DNA from: Microbacterium sp. Root180
Lineage (GTDB): Bacteria > Actinomycetota > Actinomycetes > Actinomycetales > Microbacteriaceae
Direction of reading: 5' to 3'
DNA length: 64,000 bases
NCBI RefSeq assembly: GCF_001428485.1
Contig: NZ_LMHS01000002.1
Span: 480,094-544,093 of the forward strand
Position 1 is the stretch's first letter, and each line of letters opens with the position of its first letter. Positions 13,762 through 22,022 of this stretch are shown here, in pieces. The position numbers and the translations under genes were made by a program. The notes beneath the pieces were generated by a model. That model worked only from the letters and a program-made list of their open reading frames with translations. It searched no databases and was not told the DNA's origin.

Positions 13762-15846
13762 CTAGGCGTGTCCGGCTCGCTCCATGGCCCGGAGCTCCTT
13801 CTTGAGGTCCTGCACCTCGTCACGCAGACGCGCCGCAAGCTCGAACTTGAGCTCACCCGCCGCGGCGAGCATCTGACCGCTCAGGTCGGCGATCGTCGCT
13901 TCGAGCTGGTTCGCACCCTCGGCGGCGATGCCCTCGCGCCGCAGCTGCGGGGTCGGCGACTTGCCCTTGCCGGACTTCAGTCGTGAGTCAGAACCCTTGC
14001 GGGAGAGCAGCGTCTGGGTGTCGGATGCTTCACGGGCGAGGATCTCGGTGATGTCGGCGATGCGCTTGCGCAACGGCTGCGGGTCGATTCCGTTCGCCGT
14101 GTTGTAGGCGACCTGCTTCTCCCGACGCCGGTCGGTCTCCTCGATGGCGTTGCGCATCGAGTCGGTGACCTTGTCGGCGTACATGTGCACCTCGCCGGAC
14201 ACGTTGCGTGCCGCGCGGCCGATGGTCTGGATCAGCGAGGTGCCGCTGCGCAGGAAGCCTTCCTTGTCGGCATCGAGGATCGACACCAGTGACACTTCGG
14301 GAAGATCGAGGCCTTCGCGCAGCAGGTTGATGCCCACCAGCACGTCGTAGACCCCCGCGCGCAGCTCGCTCAGCAGCTCGACCCGGCGCAGCGTGTCGAC
14401 GTCGGAGTGCAGGTACCGCACCCGCACGCCGTGCTCGCCCAGGAAGTCGGTGAGCTCTTCGGCCATCTTCTTCGTCAAGGTCGTCACGAGCACACGCTCA
14501 TCGCGCGACGCGCGCAGCCGGATCTCCTCGAGCAGATCGTCGATCTGGCCCTTGGACGGCTTGACGATGATCTGCGGATCGACCAGACCCGTGGGGCGGA
14601 TGATCTGCTCGACCACGCCGTCGGCGATCCCCATCTCGTAGCGGCCGGGTGTCGCCGAGAGGTACACGGTCTGCCCGACGCGGTTCTTGAACTCGTCGAA
14701 CCGCAGCGGTCGATTGTCCATGGCGCTGGGCAGGCGGAAGCCGTGCTCGACGAGCGTGCGCTTGCGCGAGGCATCCCCCTCGTACATCGCCCCGATCTGC
14801 GGGACGGTGACGTGCGATTCGTCGATCACCATGAGGAAGTCGTCGGGGAAGAAGTCGAGCAGGGTGTGGGGTGGTTCGCCCGCCATCCGGCCGTCGAGGT
14901 GGCGGGAGTAGTTCTCGATCCCCGAACAGAAGCCCAGCTGCTGCAGCATCTCGAGATCGAAGGTGGTGCGCATGCGAAGGCGCTGCGCCTCGAGCAGCTT
15001 GTTCTGCGACTCGAGCTCTTTCAGACGCTCCTCGAGTTCGTGCTCGATGGTGCCGATGGCGCGCTGCACGGTCTCGGTGCCTGCGGCGTAGTGGGTGGCG
15101 GGGAAGATCGGCACGGAGTCCATCCGCTGGATCACATCGCCGGTGAGCGGGTGCAGCATGTAGAGCGCTTCGATCTCGTCGCCGAACATCTCGACGCGGA
15201 TCGCGTACTCCTCGTAGACCGGGATGATCTCGATGGTGTCGCCGCGCACGCGGAAGTTTCCGCGCGAGAAGTCGACGTCGTTGCGGTTGTACTGCATCGC
15301 GATGAACTTGCGGATGAGGGCGTCGCGGTCGTAGCGCTCGCCGACCTGCAGCGCCACCATCGCGCGCAGATACTCCTCGGGCGAGCCCAGGCCGTAGATG
15401 CACGAGACCGTGCTGACCACGACGACGTCTCGCCGCGACAGGAGCGAATTGGTCGTCGAGTGGCGCAGGCGTTCGACCTCGGCGTTGATCGAGGAGTCCT
15501 TCTCGATGAAGGTATCGGTCTGGGGGACGTACGCCTCGGGCTGGTAGTAGTCGTAGTAGCTGACGAAGTACTCCACCGCGTTATGGGGCATGAGCTCGCG
15601 GAACTCGTTGGCCAGCTGCGCCGCGAGCGTCTTGTTGTGCGCGAGGACGAGCGTCGGACGCTGCACCGCTTCGACGAGCCACGCGGTCGTCGCGGACTTG
15701 CCCGTGCCGGTGGCGCCCAGCAGGACGACGTCGGTTTCGCCGGCGTTGATGCGCGCTGCGAGGTCGGCTATCGCCTGCGGCTGGTCACCGGACGGCTCGA
15801 ACTCGCTGATGACCTCGAAAGGGCGGACGGAACGGGTGGCTTGCAC
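13762..15846 (-). CDS. uvrB: Excinuclease ABC subunit B
   Basis: Damage-verifying helicase-like subunit that receives DNA from UvrA and recruits UvrC. The 694 residues carry Walker [14 protein letters not shown] near residue 45, the beta-hairpin [16 protein letters not shown] near 100, DESH in [14 protein letters not shown] near 340, motif [11 protein letters not shown] near 545, and a C-terminal UVR domain ([20 protein letters not shown]) that binds UvrC. The ATG at 15846 gives the usual [12 protein letters not shown] start. It is downstream of coaE with one extra gene between. No LexA box was seen upstream. Confidence 0.98.
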   Translation of the reverse strand: MQATRSVRPFEVISEFEPSGDQPQAIADLAARINAGETDVVLLGATGTGKSATTAWLVEAVQRPTLVLAHNKTLAAQLANEFRELMPHNAVEYFVSYYDYYQPEAYVPQTDTFIEKDSSINAEVERLRHSTTNSLLSRRDVVVVSTVSCIYGLGSPEEYLRAMVALQVGERYDRDALIRKFIAMQYNRNDVDFSRGNFRVRGDTIEIIPVYEEYAIRVEMFGDEIEALYMLHPLTGDVIQRMDSVPIFPATHYAAGTETVQRAIGTIEHELEERLKELESQNKLLEAQRLRMRTTFDLEMLQQLGFCSGIENYSRHLDGRMAGEPPHTLLDFFPDDFLMVIDESHVTVPQIGAMYEGDASRKRTLVEHGFRLPSAMDNRPLRFDEFKNRVGQTVYLSATPGRYEMGIADGVVEQIIRPTGLVDPQIIVKPSKGQIDDLLEEIRLRASRDERVLVTTLTKKMAEELTDFLGEHGVRVRYLHSDVDTLRRVELLSELRAGVYDVLVGINLLREGLDLPEVSLVSILDADKEGFLRSGTSLIQTIGRAARNVSGEVHMYADKVTDSMRNAIEETDRRREKQVAYNTANGIDPQPLRKRIADITEILAREASDTQTLLSRKGSDSRLKSGKGKSPTPQLRREGIAAEGANQLEATIADLSGQMLAAAGELKFELAARLRDEVQDLKKELRAMERAGHA

Positions 15847-15909
15847 CTCTCCAGCGTAGGCGGGGCCGCCGACACCCGGTCCGGCGTTCGCGCGGGGCGG
15901 ATCGGTCGC

Positions 15910-16545
15910 TCAGCCCCCGCCGCCTCCGCCGCCGCCGTCTCCGCCGAATCCTCCGCCGTCGAACCCGCCGAATCCTCCCCCGTCGAACCCGCCGTATCCC
16001 CCGCCGCCGTCGAACCCTCCGCCGTGTCCGCCGTCGAACCCTCCCCCGGTGTCGTAGGTCTCCCCCACCCACGCGGGCTCGGCCGCGATCGCGAGCGACC
16101 CGCCGCCGACGGACCAGTACGACATCACCGCCGCCGAGAGCAGGAAGTTCTGCGCGACGACGATCGCGACCCCGTTGTCCAGCAGGAGACGTCGAGAATC
16201 AACCGCGTCCCGGGGGTCGGCCTCGCCGACCGCCGTTGCGACGGTCGAAGCATCCGCCCCCGCCTCGCGCTGCGCGCGCCGCTCCTCGGCCCGGCGCACG
16301 AGCTTCGCCAGCACGGAGGGGTCATCGGATGCCGCGTTCCGCTCGGATTCCGCCATGAACGGACGGAGCTGGTCAAACATCTCCCGGCGCCGCTGGGCCG
16401 GCAGATCTTTGAAGGCCGATGCATGCGCCCCCTCGATCACGGACGCGGGGAGCGTGTTGAGCAGATAGACGTAGCGGCCGATGCGCTCCTCGTCGGTGAG
16501 CGCGGCGACTCGTCTCCTGCGCCGGAATCTCGACAGCATGCCCAT
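15910..16545 (-). CDS. Uncharacterised protein with Gly/Asp/Phe-rich C-terminal tail
   Basis: 211 residues in three parts. Residues 1-110 are a basic start (MGMLSRFRRRRR) and a charged helical region. A short hydrophobic stretch near 125-140 (GVAIVVAQNFLLSAAVMSYW) may be a membrane or amphipathic segment. From about 165 to the end there is a tail of GGGFDGG-type repeats closing in eight or more glycines. Similar Gly-rich tails occur in small actinobacterial membrane proteins of unknown role. It is placed between uvrB and coaE on the same strand, 48 nt after coaE. I cannot assign a function. Confidence 0.75.
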   Translation of the reverse strand: MGMLSRFRRRRRVAALTDEERIGRYVYLLNTLPASVIEGAHASAFKDLPAQRRREMFDQLRPFMAESERNAASDDPSVLAKLVRRAEERRAQREAGADASTVATAVGEADPRDAVDSRRLLLDNGVAIVVAQNFLLSAAVMSYWSVGGGSLAIAAEPAWVGETYDTGGGFDGGHGGGFDGGGGYGGFDGGGFGGFDGGGFGGDGGGGGGGG

Positions 16546-16593
16546 AAGACACCTCCCGCTCGGCCCCAGGCTACCGGTGGGGACTGCGCGCGA

Positions 16594-17208
16594 CTAGGAG
16601 CGAGCGGCGAGATGCTCCGGGAGCGAGCCCCACAGGTCGTCGACCTGGCGCACGGTGTCCTCGAGCGAGCCGGCGGTGTCGATCACGACGTCGGCGACCG
16701 CCAGGCGCTCGTCGTCGGACACCTGCGAGGCGAGACGCGCGGCGGCATCCTCTTCGCTCATGCCCCTCAGCTCCACGAGTCGACGACGACGCACCTCGGC
16801 CGGGGCGTGGGCGACGACGATGAGCTCCCACGGGTCCTCGGCCCTCGCCTCGACGAGCAGCGGCACGTCGTAGACCACGACAGCGTTCGGATCGGTCGCG
16901 AACGCCTCGGCGAACCGGCGTGCCGACTCTCTCCGCACCGCCGGATGCACGATCGCGTTCAGGCGTGCGACGGCTTCGTGGTCGCCGAAGGCGCGGGCGC
17001 CGAGGGCAGCGCGATCGAGGGAGCCGTCGGCGCGGACCACATCGGCGCCGAACGCATCGGCGAGATCGGCGAGAACGGGCGAACCGGGCTGCTGCACGTC
17101 GCGGACGATCCGATCCGCGTCGACGACGACGGCGCCGTGCTGCGCAAGACGCCGGGCGATCGTGGACTTGCCGGAGGCTATTCCGCCGGTGAGCGCGACG
17201 AGGGGCAT
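16594..17208 (-). CDS. coaE: Dephospho-CoA kinase
   Basis: Last step of coenzyme A synthesis, phosphorylating the 3'-hydroxyl of dephospho-CoA. 204 residues, with P-loop LTGGIASGKSTIARRL at the N-terminus, the DADRIVRD segment near 35, NAIVHPAVRRE near 90 and the DVPLLVEA motif near 118. The start ATG at 17208 places the P-loop six residues in, as in homologues; a longer open frame upstream reads into the leader region and is not coding. Gene order with rpsA and uvrB close by is the usual actinobacterial one. Confidence 0.96.
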   Translation of the reverse strand: MPLVALTGGIASGKSTIARRLAQHGAVVVDADRIVRDVQQPGSPVLADLADAFGADVVRADGSLDRAALGARAFGDHEAVARLNAIVHPAVRRESARRFAEAFATDPNAVVVYDVPLLVEARAEDPWELIVVAHAPAEVRRRRLVELRGMSEEDAAARLASQVSDDERLAVADVVIDTAGSLEDTVRQVDDLWGSLPEHLAARS

Positions 17209-17638
17209 GAGTCGAGGATGCCACGTCCCGGCGACCCCGTGCGCGCAACACTTGGCGGCTCCTGAGGTCGCACTGAGGGTGGCCTGAGGGCCCGGGGCTA
17301 GCGTCGGGATCAACCCGGTTGAAGACGGGTCCGAGCGTGGGAATCCGGGGAGGAGGGGACGTGGATCGACGTGACAGCGTGACGTCGACTGCTCTCCCCA
17401 CCACCTCTTCCCGCACCGTCGCAAGGCGAAACGCAAGGAACCGGCTTCGGTGCGGGGAGGTGGCGATCGTGGGGGCGATCGCCACCTCATCCAGCACAGC
17501 CGCCTTCCTCCGCAGGACTCGTCGGAGGGACACGCCGTGACGGTTACCCCGACACGCCTCTTCCAGACCGCGTTCTGGGATATCCTGACCGACGTCCGGG
17601 AGCCGGCGGTCGTCTCCCCGGCACCGGAGGGTGAATCG
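17209..17638 (+). promoter_or_regulatory. 430-nt gap between coaE and the OmpR regulator, containing a structured leader
   Basis: No convincing gene lies here. A -10-like TAGCGT is at 17299-17304. Downstream are ordered inverted repeats: an ACCCG/CGGGT hairpin (about 17314-17331), a GGGGAG/CTCCCC closing stem enclosing a CGACGT/ACGTCG hairpin, a long stem in which CCACCTC and CCCGCACCG (17401 onward) pair with CGGTGCGGG and AGGTGG, and finally a perfect 13-bp hairpin at 17457-17488. The last two share the segment GAGGTGG, so they cannot both form. This looks like an attenuator, riboswitch-like leader or small RNA; I cannot name a class. Confidence 0.45.
17457..17488 (+). terminator. Strong hairpin in the leader of the OmpR regulator
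   Basis: 13-bp perfect arms (17457-17469 and 17476-17488) with a 6-nt loop. No U-run follows. It could terminate a short leader RNA about 150 nt before the GTG start at 17639. Confidence 0.5.
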
Positions 17639-18376
17639 GTGGACGAAACTCGCGTTGCGGTCGTGATCGAGGACGAAGAAGACATCCGCTCCCTCCTCAC
17701 GGCGGTCCTCGCGCAGGCGGGATTCGAGGTTCACGGCGCCGCTGACGGATACGCCGGACTCGAACTCGTCCGGGAGCACCAGCCGCTCGTGACGACTCTC
17801 GACGTGAACATGCCCGGCATCGACGGTTTCGAGACGGCCAAGCGCATCCGCGCGGTCAGCACCACGTACATCGTGATGCTCAGCGCCCGCACCGAGGAGA
17901 TCGACGCGCTCCAGGGTCTCGAGGCCGGTGCCGACGACTATGTCGCCAAGCCGTTCCGGCCGCGCGAACTGCGTGCGCGCATCGACGCGATGCTGCGCCG
18001 GCCCCGGCACCACATCGCCGCCGCGTCATCCGACGCGGGCGAGCCCACCGGAGACTGGCTCGAGCACCAGGGCCTCCGCCTGAACGTCGAGACGCGCATC
18101 GTCACGGTCGACGGCGAAGACCTCGAACTCACCCGGAGCGAATTCGACATCCTCGCAGACCTTCTGGCCGCCGGACGCCGCGTGCGCGGCAAATCAGACC
18201 TCGCGGTCATGCTGCGCGGCGAGCAGTTCACGGGCGTCGAGTTCGTCAGCGACAGCGATGCGCGTGCGATCGAGGTGCACGTCGCCAATCTGCGCCGCAA
18301 GCTCGGGGAATCCCCGACGAACCCGCGCTGGATCGAGACCGTCCGCGGCGTGGGCTACCGGCTGACCGCTCCCTGA
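17639..18376 (+). CDS. OmpR/PhoB-family response regulator
   Basis: 245 residues. The receiver domain (about 5-120) has the acidic pair IEDEEDIR, the phosphoacceptor aspartate in TLDVNMPGIDGF near residue 56, the Ser in MLSART, and the Lys in YVAKPFRP. A winged-helix domain (about 145-243) follows, with ELTRSEFDILADLL and the end RKLGESPTNPRWIETVRGVGYRL. I chose GTG 17639 because GGAGGG lies 7 nt upstream and the receiver then starts immediately; another in-frame GTG lies at 17537. The linker DSDARAIEVHVANLRRKL is standard. It faces the kinase operon that ends 7 nt away and is its most likely partner. Confidence 0.93.
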   Translation: MDETRVAVVIEDEEDIRSLLTAVLAQAGFEVHGAADGYAGLELVREHQPLVTTLDVNMPGIDGFETAKRIRAVSTTYIVMLSARTEEIDALQGLEAGADDYVAKPFRPRELRARIDAMLRRPRHHIAAASSDAGEPTGDWLEHQGLRLNVETRIVTVDGEDLELTRSEFDILADLLAAGRRVRGKSDLAVMLRGEQFTGVEFVSDSDARAIEVHVANLRRKLGESPTNPRWIETVRGVGYRLTAP

Positions 18377-18383
18377 GGCGCCG

Positions 18384-19547
18384 CTAGTCGATCTCGCCGA
18401 CGAGCACCGACGTCTCGACGCTCTCCGCGGCGAGGATCGCCGTATCGCGGGCCACGCGCTGCAGCGCCTCGGAGTCGTACCCGACGACATCGCTCAGGGA
18501 GATGCCGACGCCCACGACGGGGATCACCCCGCCGCCCACCTTGCCGAGATCGTCGAACAGCCCGCGGTACACGACGCCGGCCTGCCGCCTCGCCTCGGCG
18601 GGGGAATCCACCAGCACCCCGACGCAGAGACCCGTCGGGCCGTCCTCCGCCACGAGCGCGTTGGACGGCGCATGGCGGCGCACGCCCGTCCGCCACGTCT
18701 CGGTGACCGCGCGGGCCACCTCGCTGCCGAATGCCGTGGAGATCTGGTCGAGATCCTCGATGCGCACGGCGATCACGCCGACGAGTTCGCGGCGCACGGC
18801 TGCGCGCTCGCACAGATCTCCGAGGGCGGCGTCGAACGTCTCGTGGTCGAGCACCCCGTCACGGGCGACGGCGGTGGAACGGCGCCGATATCCGCGCATC
18901 GGCGCACGCGACGCCCGCAGCACCGACGTCACGACGACCGCGACGATCGTGAGCACGACCGTGACGAAAGCCGTCGGAATCGTGCCGAAGACGTTCTCGA
19001 ACAGCGGCGCGTCGGGGCCGGCGGTCACGAACGCCGTCGTGCGCGACACGTAGTACAGCGCCTCGATCCCCAGCACGGTGCCGAGCACCCAGGCCGTCCG
19101 CGATTCGCGGAGCGCGCCGCGGAGGCACTCCACGGCGCCGGCGCCGGCGAACACGATGAGAGCGAGGAACATCCACAGCGCTCCCGCCCAGTCGCCGCCC
19201 GTCTCCCCCTCGACGCCCACCGCGATGGCCGTGGCGAGCACCCCGATCGCGACGAGTCCGCCCGACCAGTCCATGCGACGCCGGTTGAACCTGCGGCAGC
19301 CGAGCCACATGCACCCCGTCGCCGCGACGAATGCGCCGTTCCCGACGGCGACGGCCCACCACGCCGCATCGGTCTGCGACCACATCGTGTAGGCGAGGGT
19401 CGTGAGCATGCCCGCGAGGAATCCGAGCGCCCAGATGCGGCCGGCGCCCTCGTCGCGGCGCAGCAGGGTCTCGACGATGAACAGAACACCGCTGGTGTTG
19501 ACGACGAGCGCCGTCATCACCAGCACGGTGGTGAGGTCGAGTGTCAT
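18384..19547 (-). CDS. Membrane protein with degenerate GGDEF-like domain
   Basis: 387 residues. The N-terminal 220 contain about seven hydrophobic segments (starting LTTVLVMTALVVNTSGVLFI). The C-terminal 160 look like a diguanylate-cyclase fold (GVIAVRIEDLDQISTAFGSEVARAV resembles the FDxFKxxNDxxGHxxGD region), but the active-site GGDEF is replaced by EDGPTGLCV, and the metal and substrate residues are not apparent. It is therefore probably not a cyclase; it could be a degenerate c-di-GMP domain or a signal adaptor. It overlaps the upstream sensor kinase by 4 nt (ATGA), so the two are translationally coupled. Confidence 0.72.
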   Translation of the reverse strand: MTLDLTTVLVMTALVVNTSGVLFIVETLLRRDEGAGRIWALGFLAGMLTTLAYTMWSQTDAAWWAVAVGNGAFVAATGCMWLGCRRFNRRRMDWSGGLVAIGVLATAIAVGVEGETGGDWAGALWMFLALIVFAGAGAVECLRGALRESRTAWVLGTVLGIEALYYVSRTTAFVTAGPDAPLFENVFGTIPTAFVTVVLTIVAVVVTSVLRASRAPMRGYRRRSTAVARDGVLDHETFDAALGDLCERAAVRRELVGVIAVRIEDLDQISTAFGSEVARAVTETWRTGVRRHAPSNALVAEDGPTGLCVGVLVDSPAEARRQAGVVYRGLFDDLGKVGGGVIPVVGVGISLSDVVGYDSEALQRVARDTAILAAESVETSVLVGEID

Positions 19548-21232
19548 GATGTGGTCCCTCCCGGGGCGGTTGCGGGGAGCTTGACGATGAAAGTCGACCC
19601 GACTCCGGGCGCACTGTGGAGACCGATCTCGCCACCATGCGCGCGCACGATGTCACGCGTGATGGCGAGGCCGAGGCCGGTACCCGAGCGACGCTCGGCA
19701 CCCGCCTTGTAGAAGCGCTGGAACAACCGCGAGCGGTCCGCTTCGCTGATGCCGATCCCGGTGTCGCGCACCAGGATCCAGGTCGAGGTGCCGTCGGTCG
19801 TCGTGCCGAGGAAGACCGTGCCGCCGTCCTTGTTGTACGCGATCGCGTTCGAGACGAGGTTGTCGACCACCTGACGCAGACGCAACGGATCCGCCCATGC
19901 TCCGGCTTCCTCGAGGCCGGTCGTGTCGATCGTGACCGCACGGGACGAGGCGCGGGGCAGCAGCGCCTCTCCCGACGCCCGCACGATGTCGCGCGCATCC
20001 AGAGCCTGCGCCGTCATCGTCGCCTCTATCGAGGAGGAGGACGAGCTCGACGCCGCGAGGATGTCGGCGACGATGCGCAGCAGACGCTCGGCGTTGCGCT
20101 CGGCGATGTCGAGATTCGCGCGCACGTGGTCGGGGATGTCCGGATCCTCGATCGCGAGATCGAGGTACCCCAGGATGGACGTCAACGGCGTCCGCAGCTC
20201 GTGGGACACCGACGCCACCAGCTCGTCGCGCGCCCGCAGCGCCTCGAGCTCGCTCGTCACGTCGCGCGAGATGACCACGGCCCCGCCGTCGTCCCCATCG
20301 GGATCGATCAGTCGGCGTGTGGTGATGCTCAGAGCCTTGCGTGGCCCGGGCTCCTCGCCGAACCACACCACCTGTGCGTCGAATGCCTCCCCTCGCAGCG
20401 CGCGCTCGACCGGAAGCTCGTCGTGAGGGAGACGGGTCACGCCGTCGTCGCGGAAGGCGGGGACCTCGCCGTCGTCGACGCCCATCGCCTGCTGGAGCCG
20501 CCCGTGCGCCTCGTTGGTGACGGCCACGTGGCCGTCGCCGTCGATCCGCACCACGCCGAAGTCGACGGCGTCGAGAACTTCGGTGACGACCTGCTCCTGC
20601 CGCCGCGAACTCTGGAGAACGCGACGCAGCAGCTGCGCCTGTTTCGCCAGGAGCATGCGCTGTGCGTCCGAGCGCCGCGCGGTGAGATGGCTCGTCGCAG
20701 CGACGGCGAAGAGCACCAGCGGCAGCAGGAAGGTGAGGTAGGTGACCTGCTGCGCGCTGACGAGGGTGAGGACGGAGATGACGACGGTGATGGAGACGAT
20801 CACGGCGAACAGGCCGAGCAATCCGAACCCGGCCGCGAGCCACGTCGTCGGGAAGATCCAGAGCAGCCCCATCGCTGTGCCGGGCGCCGCTAGCTGCATG
20901 AGCGTGATGGCGACGATGTCGATCGCCGGCACGATCGCCACCCATCCGTAGGACAGCCGGTTCCACGGGACCACGAGGGTCGCCCCCGTCAGGACGACGA
21001 CGATCACCACACCGCCGAAAAAGAGCACCGGGTCGCCGGGGAAGGATCCGACCGCGACCAGCGCGCCGAGCGCGAACACCACCGAGGCGAGCAGCAGCTG
21101 GTTCAGCGTCGCCGTGCGTGCGCGCGTGCGATCAGCGACGTCGTCCCGCAGCCAGGTCGCGCGCGCGCGAGTGCTGCGCGCCTCGGGCGGACGCCGAGCG
21201 CGACGCTGTCCGCCGTTCGGCGCGCCGACCAT
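19544..21232 (-). CDS. Membrane sensor histidine kinase with PAS-like domain
   Basis: 562 residues. A basic cytosolic start is followed by about six membrane segments (residues ~40-205). A PAS-like region is at ~230-330 (VVTEVLDAVDFGVVRIDGDG). HisKA has the phosphoacceptor in ASVSHELRTPLTSILGYL near 345. The ATPase domain has N box DNLVSNAIAYNKDG, G1 VRDTGIGIS, and G2 GTGLGLAI near 525. A run of seven serines ([11 protein letters not shown]) follows the H-box helix. Its start has a TAGTTT box 6 nt upstream and no Shine-Dalgarno, so it may be leaderless. The OmpR-type regulator on the facing strand is the likely partner, but there is no direct proof. Confidence 0.92.
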   Translation of the reverse strand: MVGAPNGGQRRARRPPEARSTRARATWLRDDVADRTRARTATLNQLLLASVVFALGALVAVGSFPGDPVLFFGGVVIVVVLTGATLVVPWNRLSYGWVAIVPAIDIVAITLMQLAAPGTAMGLLWIFPTTWLAAGFGLLGLFAVIVSITVVISVLTLVSAQQVTYLTFLLPLVLFAVAATSHLTARRSDAQRMLLAKQAQLLRRVLQSSRRQEQVVTEVLDAVDFGVVRIDGDGHVAVTNEAHGRLQQAMGVDDGEVPAFRDDGVTRLPHDELPVERALRGEAFDAQVVWFGEEPGPRKALSITTRRLIDPDGDDGGAVVISRDVTSELEALRARDELVASVSHELRTPLTSILGYLDLAIEDPDIPDHVRANLDIAERNAERLLRIVADILAASSSSSSSIEATMTAQALDARDIVRASGEALLPRASSRAVTIDTTGLEEAGAWADPLRLRQVVDNLVSNAIAYNKDGGTVFLGTTTDGTSTWILVRDTGIGISEADRSRLFQRFYKAGAERRSGTGLGLAITRDIVRAHGGEIGLHSAPGVGSTFIVKLPATAPGGTTS

Positions 21233-21238
21233 ATGGTG

Positions 21239-21244
21239 AAACTA
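21239..21244 (-). promoter_or_regulatory. Candidate -10 box of a leaderless sensor-kinase transcript
   Basis: On the minus strand TAGTTT is followed by 6 nt and then the ATG at 21232, with no ribosome-binding site between. This matches the TANNNT-leaderless pattern. Confidence 0.4.
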
Positions 21245-21350
21245 ATGGATGCCGCGCCCTCCGCGTGCGGGGCACGCGAGGCGGATCAGAACCCGTCGTC
21301 GTGGCCGGACTCGTGACCGCACGCCCAGCGCCGCGCCATGCCCGCGCGGA

Positions 21351-21935
21351 TCAGCCGGTTCGCGCGATCGCCTCGCTGGTCCAGCGGGCGTGCAGAGCCC
21401 ACGGGTCATCGACCCCGGCGGCGAGGCCCTCGACGTGCGCCAACAGCGCCGGGGACCGGCGGAACCACTCGGTGCCCGCGAAGCGGTCCGCTGCGAACTC
21501 CGCGTGGCGCCGGCGCTCCCGCACCCGGTCGCCTCGTTCGAACGCCAGCAGCTCGTCGTGCCAGATGGCGGACAGTCGCTGCCGCGGGTTGCCCGACGTG
21601 CCGATCTTGATCCGATCGTCGAAGCGGAGGTAGTACACGACGTCGACCCGGGGTGGAGGCAGCTCGTGGTCGACGAGCTCGCCGTGACGCCACTCGCACA
21701 CCGCGCACAGCCATCCGGACGGGTAGCGCACACCCAGCCGCGAGCCGCACACCGCGCACGGCGAAGGGAGGACGTCGGTCACCCCGTGGCGGCTCTGCTC
21801 CCACTCGGATGCCGCCGCGAGGTGCCACTCGCACAGCGAGACGGGCGACTCCGCCGGGACGGGGCCGCGGCATCCGCTCCCCACGAGGCACTGACCGGGC
21901 ACGGATGGCAGTCTACGAAGCGCCTGCGACATCAC
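21351..21935 (-). CDS. Zinc-finger protein with GIY-YIG-like T5orf172 domain
   Basis: 194 residues. The N-terminal part is rich in Cys (GQCLVGSGC, SLCEWHL, CAVCGSRLGV, WLCAVCEWRHG), enough for one or two zinc knuckles. The segment VDVVYYLRFDDRIKIGTSGN with PRQRLSAI matches the T5orf172/MUG113 branch of GIY-YIG nucleases: Tyr pair, IKIGTS, downstream Arg. Whether it cuts DNA is unknown. The start is GTG 21935 or the adjacent ATG 21932; neither has a good ribosome-binding site. It begins 11 nt after the rpsA terminator, so it would need its own promoter or readthrough. It is too small to be a full restriction enzyme. Confidence 0.75.
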   Translation of the reverse strand: MMSQALRRLPSVPGQCLVGSGCRGPVPAESPVSLCEWHLAAASEWEQSRHGVTDVLPSPCAVCGSRLGVRYPSGWLCAVCEWRHGELVDHELPPPRVDVVYYLRFDDRIKIGTSGNPRQRLSAIWHDELLAFERGDRVRERRRHAEFAADRFAGTEWFRRSPALLAHVEGLAAGVDDPWALHARWTSEAIARTG

Positions 21936-21945
21936 CGGAGACGCG

Positions 21946-21979
21946 GAAAGGGCCGGAACCCGAAGGTCCCGGCCCTTTC
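21946..21979 (-). terminator. Terminator after rpsA
   Basis: 15-nt arms GAAAGGGCCGGAACC and GGTCCCGGCCCTTTC with one non-canonical pair and a CGAA loop, 43 nt past the rpsA stop on the minus strand. The outer A/T pairs give a short U-rich exit, the most classical terminator in the window. Confidence 0.8.
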
Positions 21980-22022
21980 TGATCTCGATGAGTGCTGAGC
22001 TACTCGATCGCCGATCCGGAGA

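Noticed and set aside
14407..17265. 952-codon plus-strand frame across uvrB and coaE
   Set aside because: It spans three genuine minus-strand genes and shows no domain.
17280..17490. Naming the leader a c-di-AMP or c-di-GMP riboswitch
   Set aside because: Only short fragments resemble the consensus and I cannot test covariation; left unnamed.
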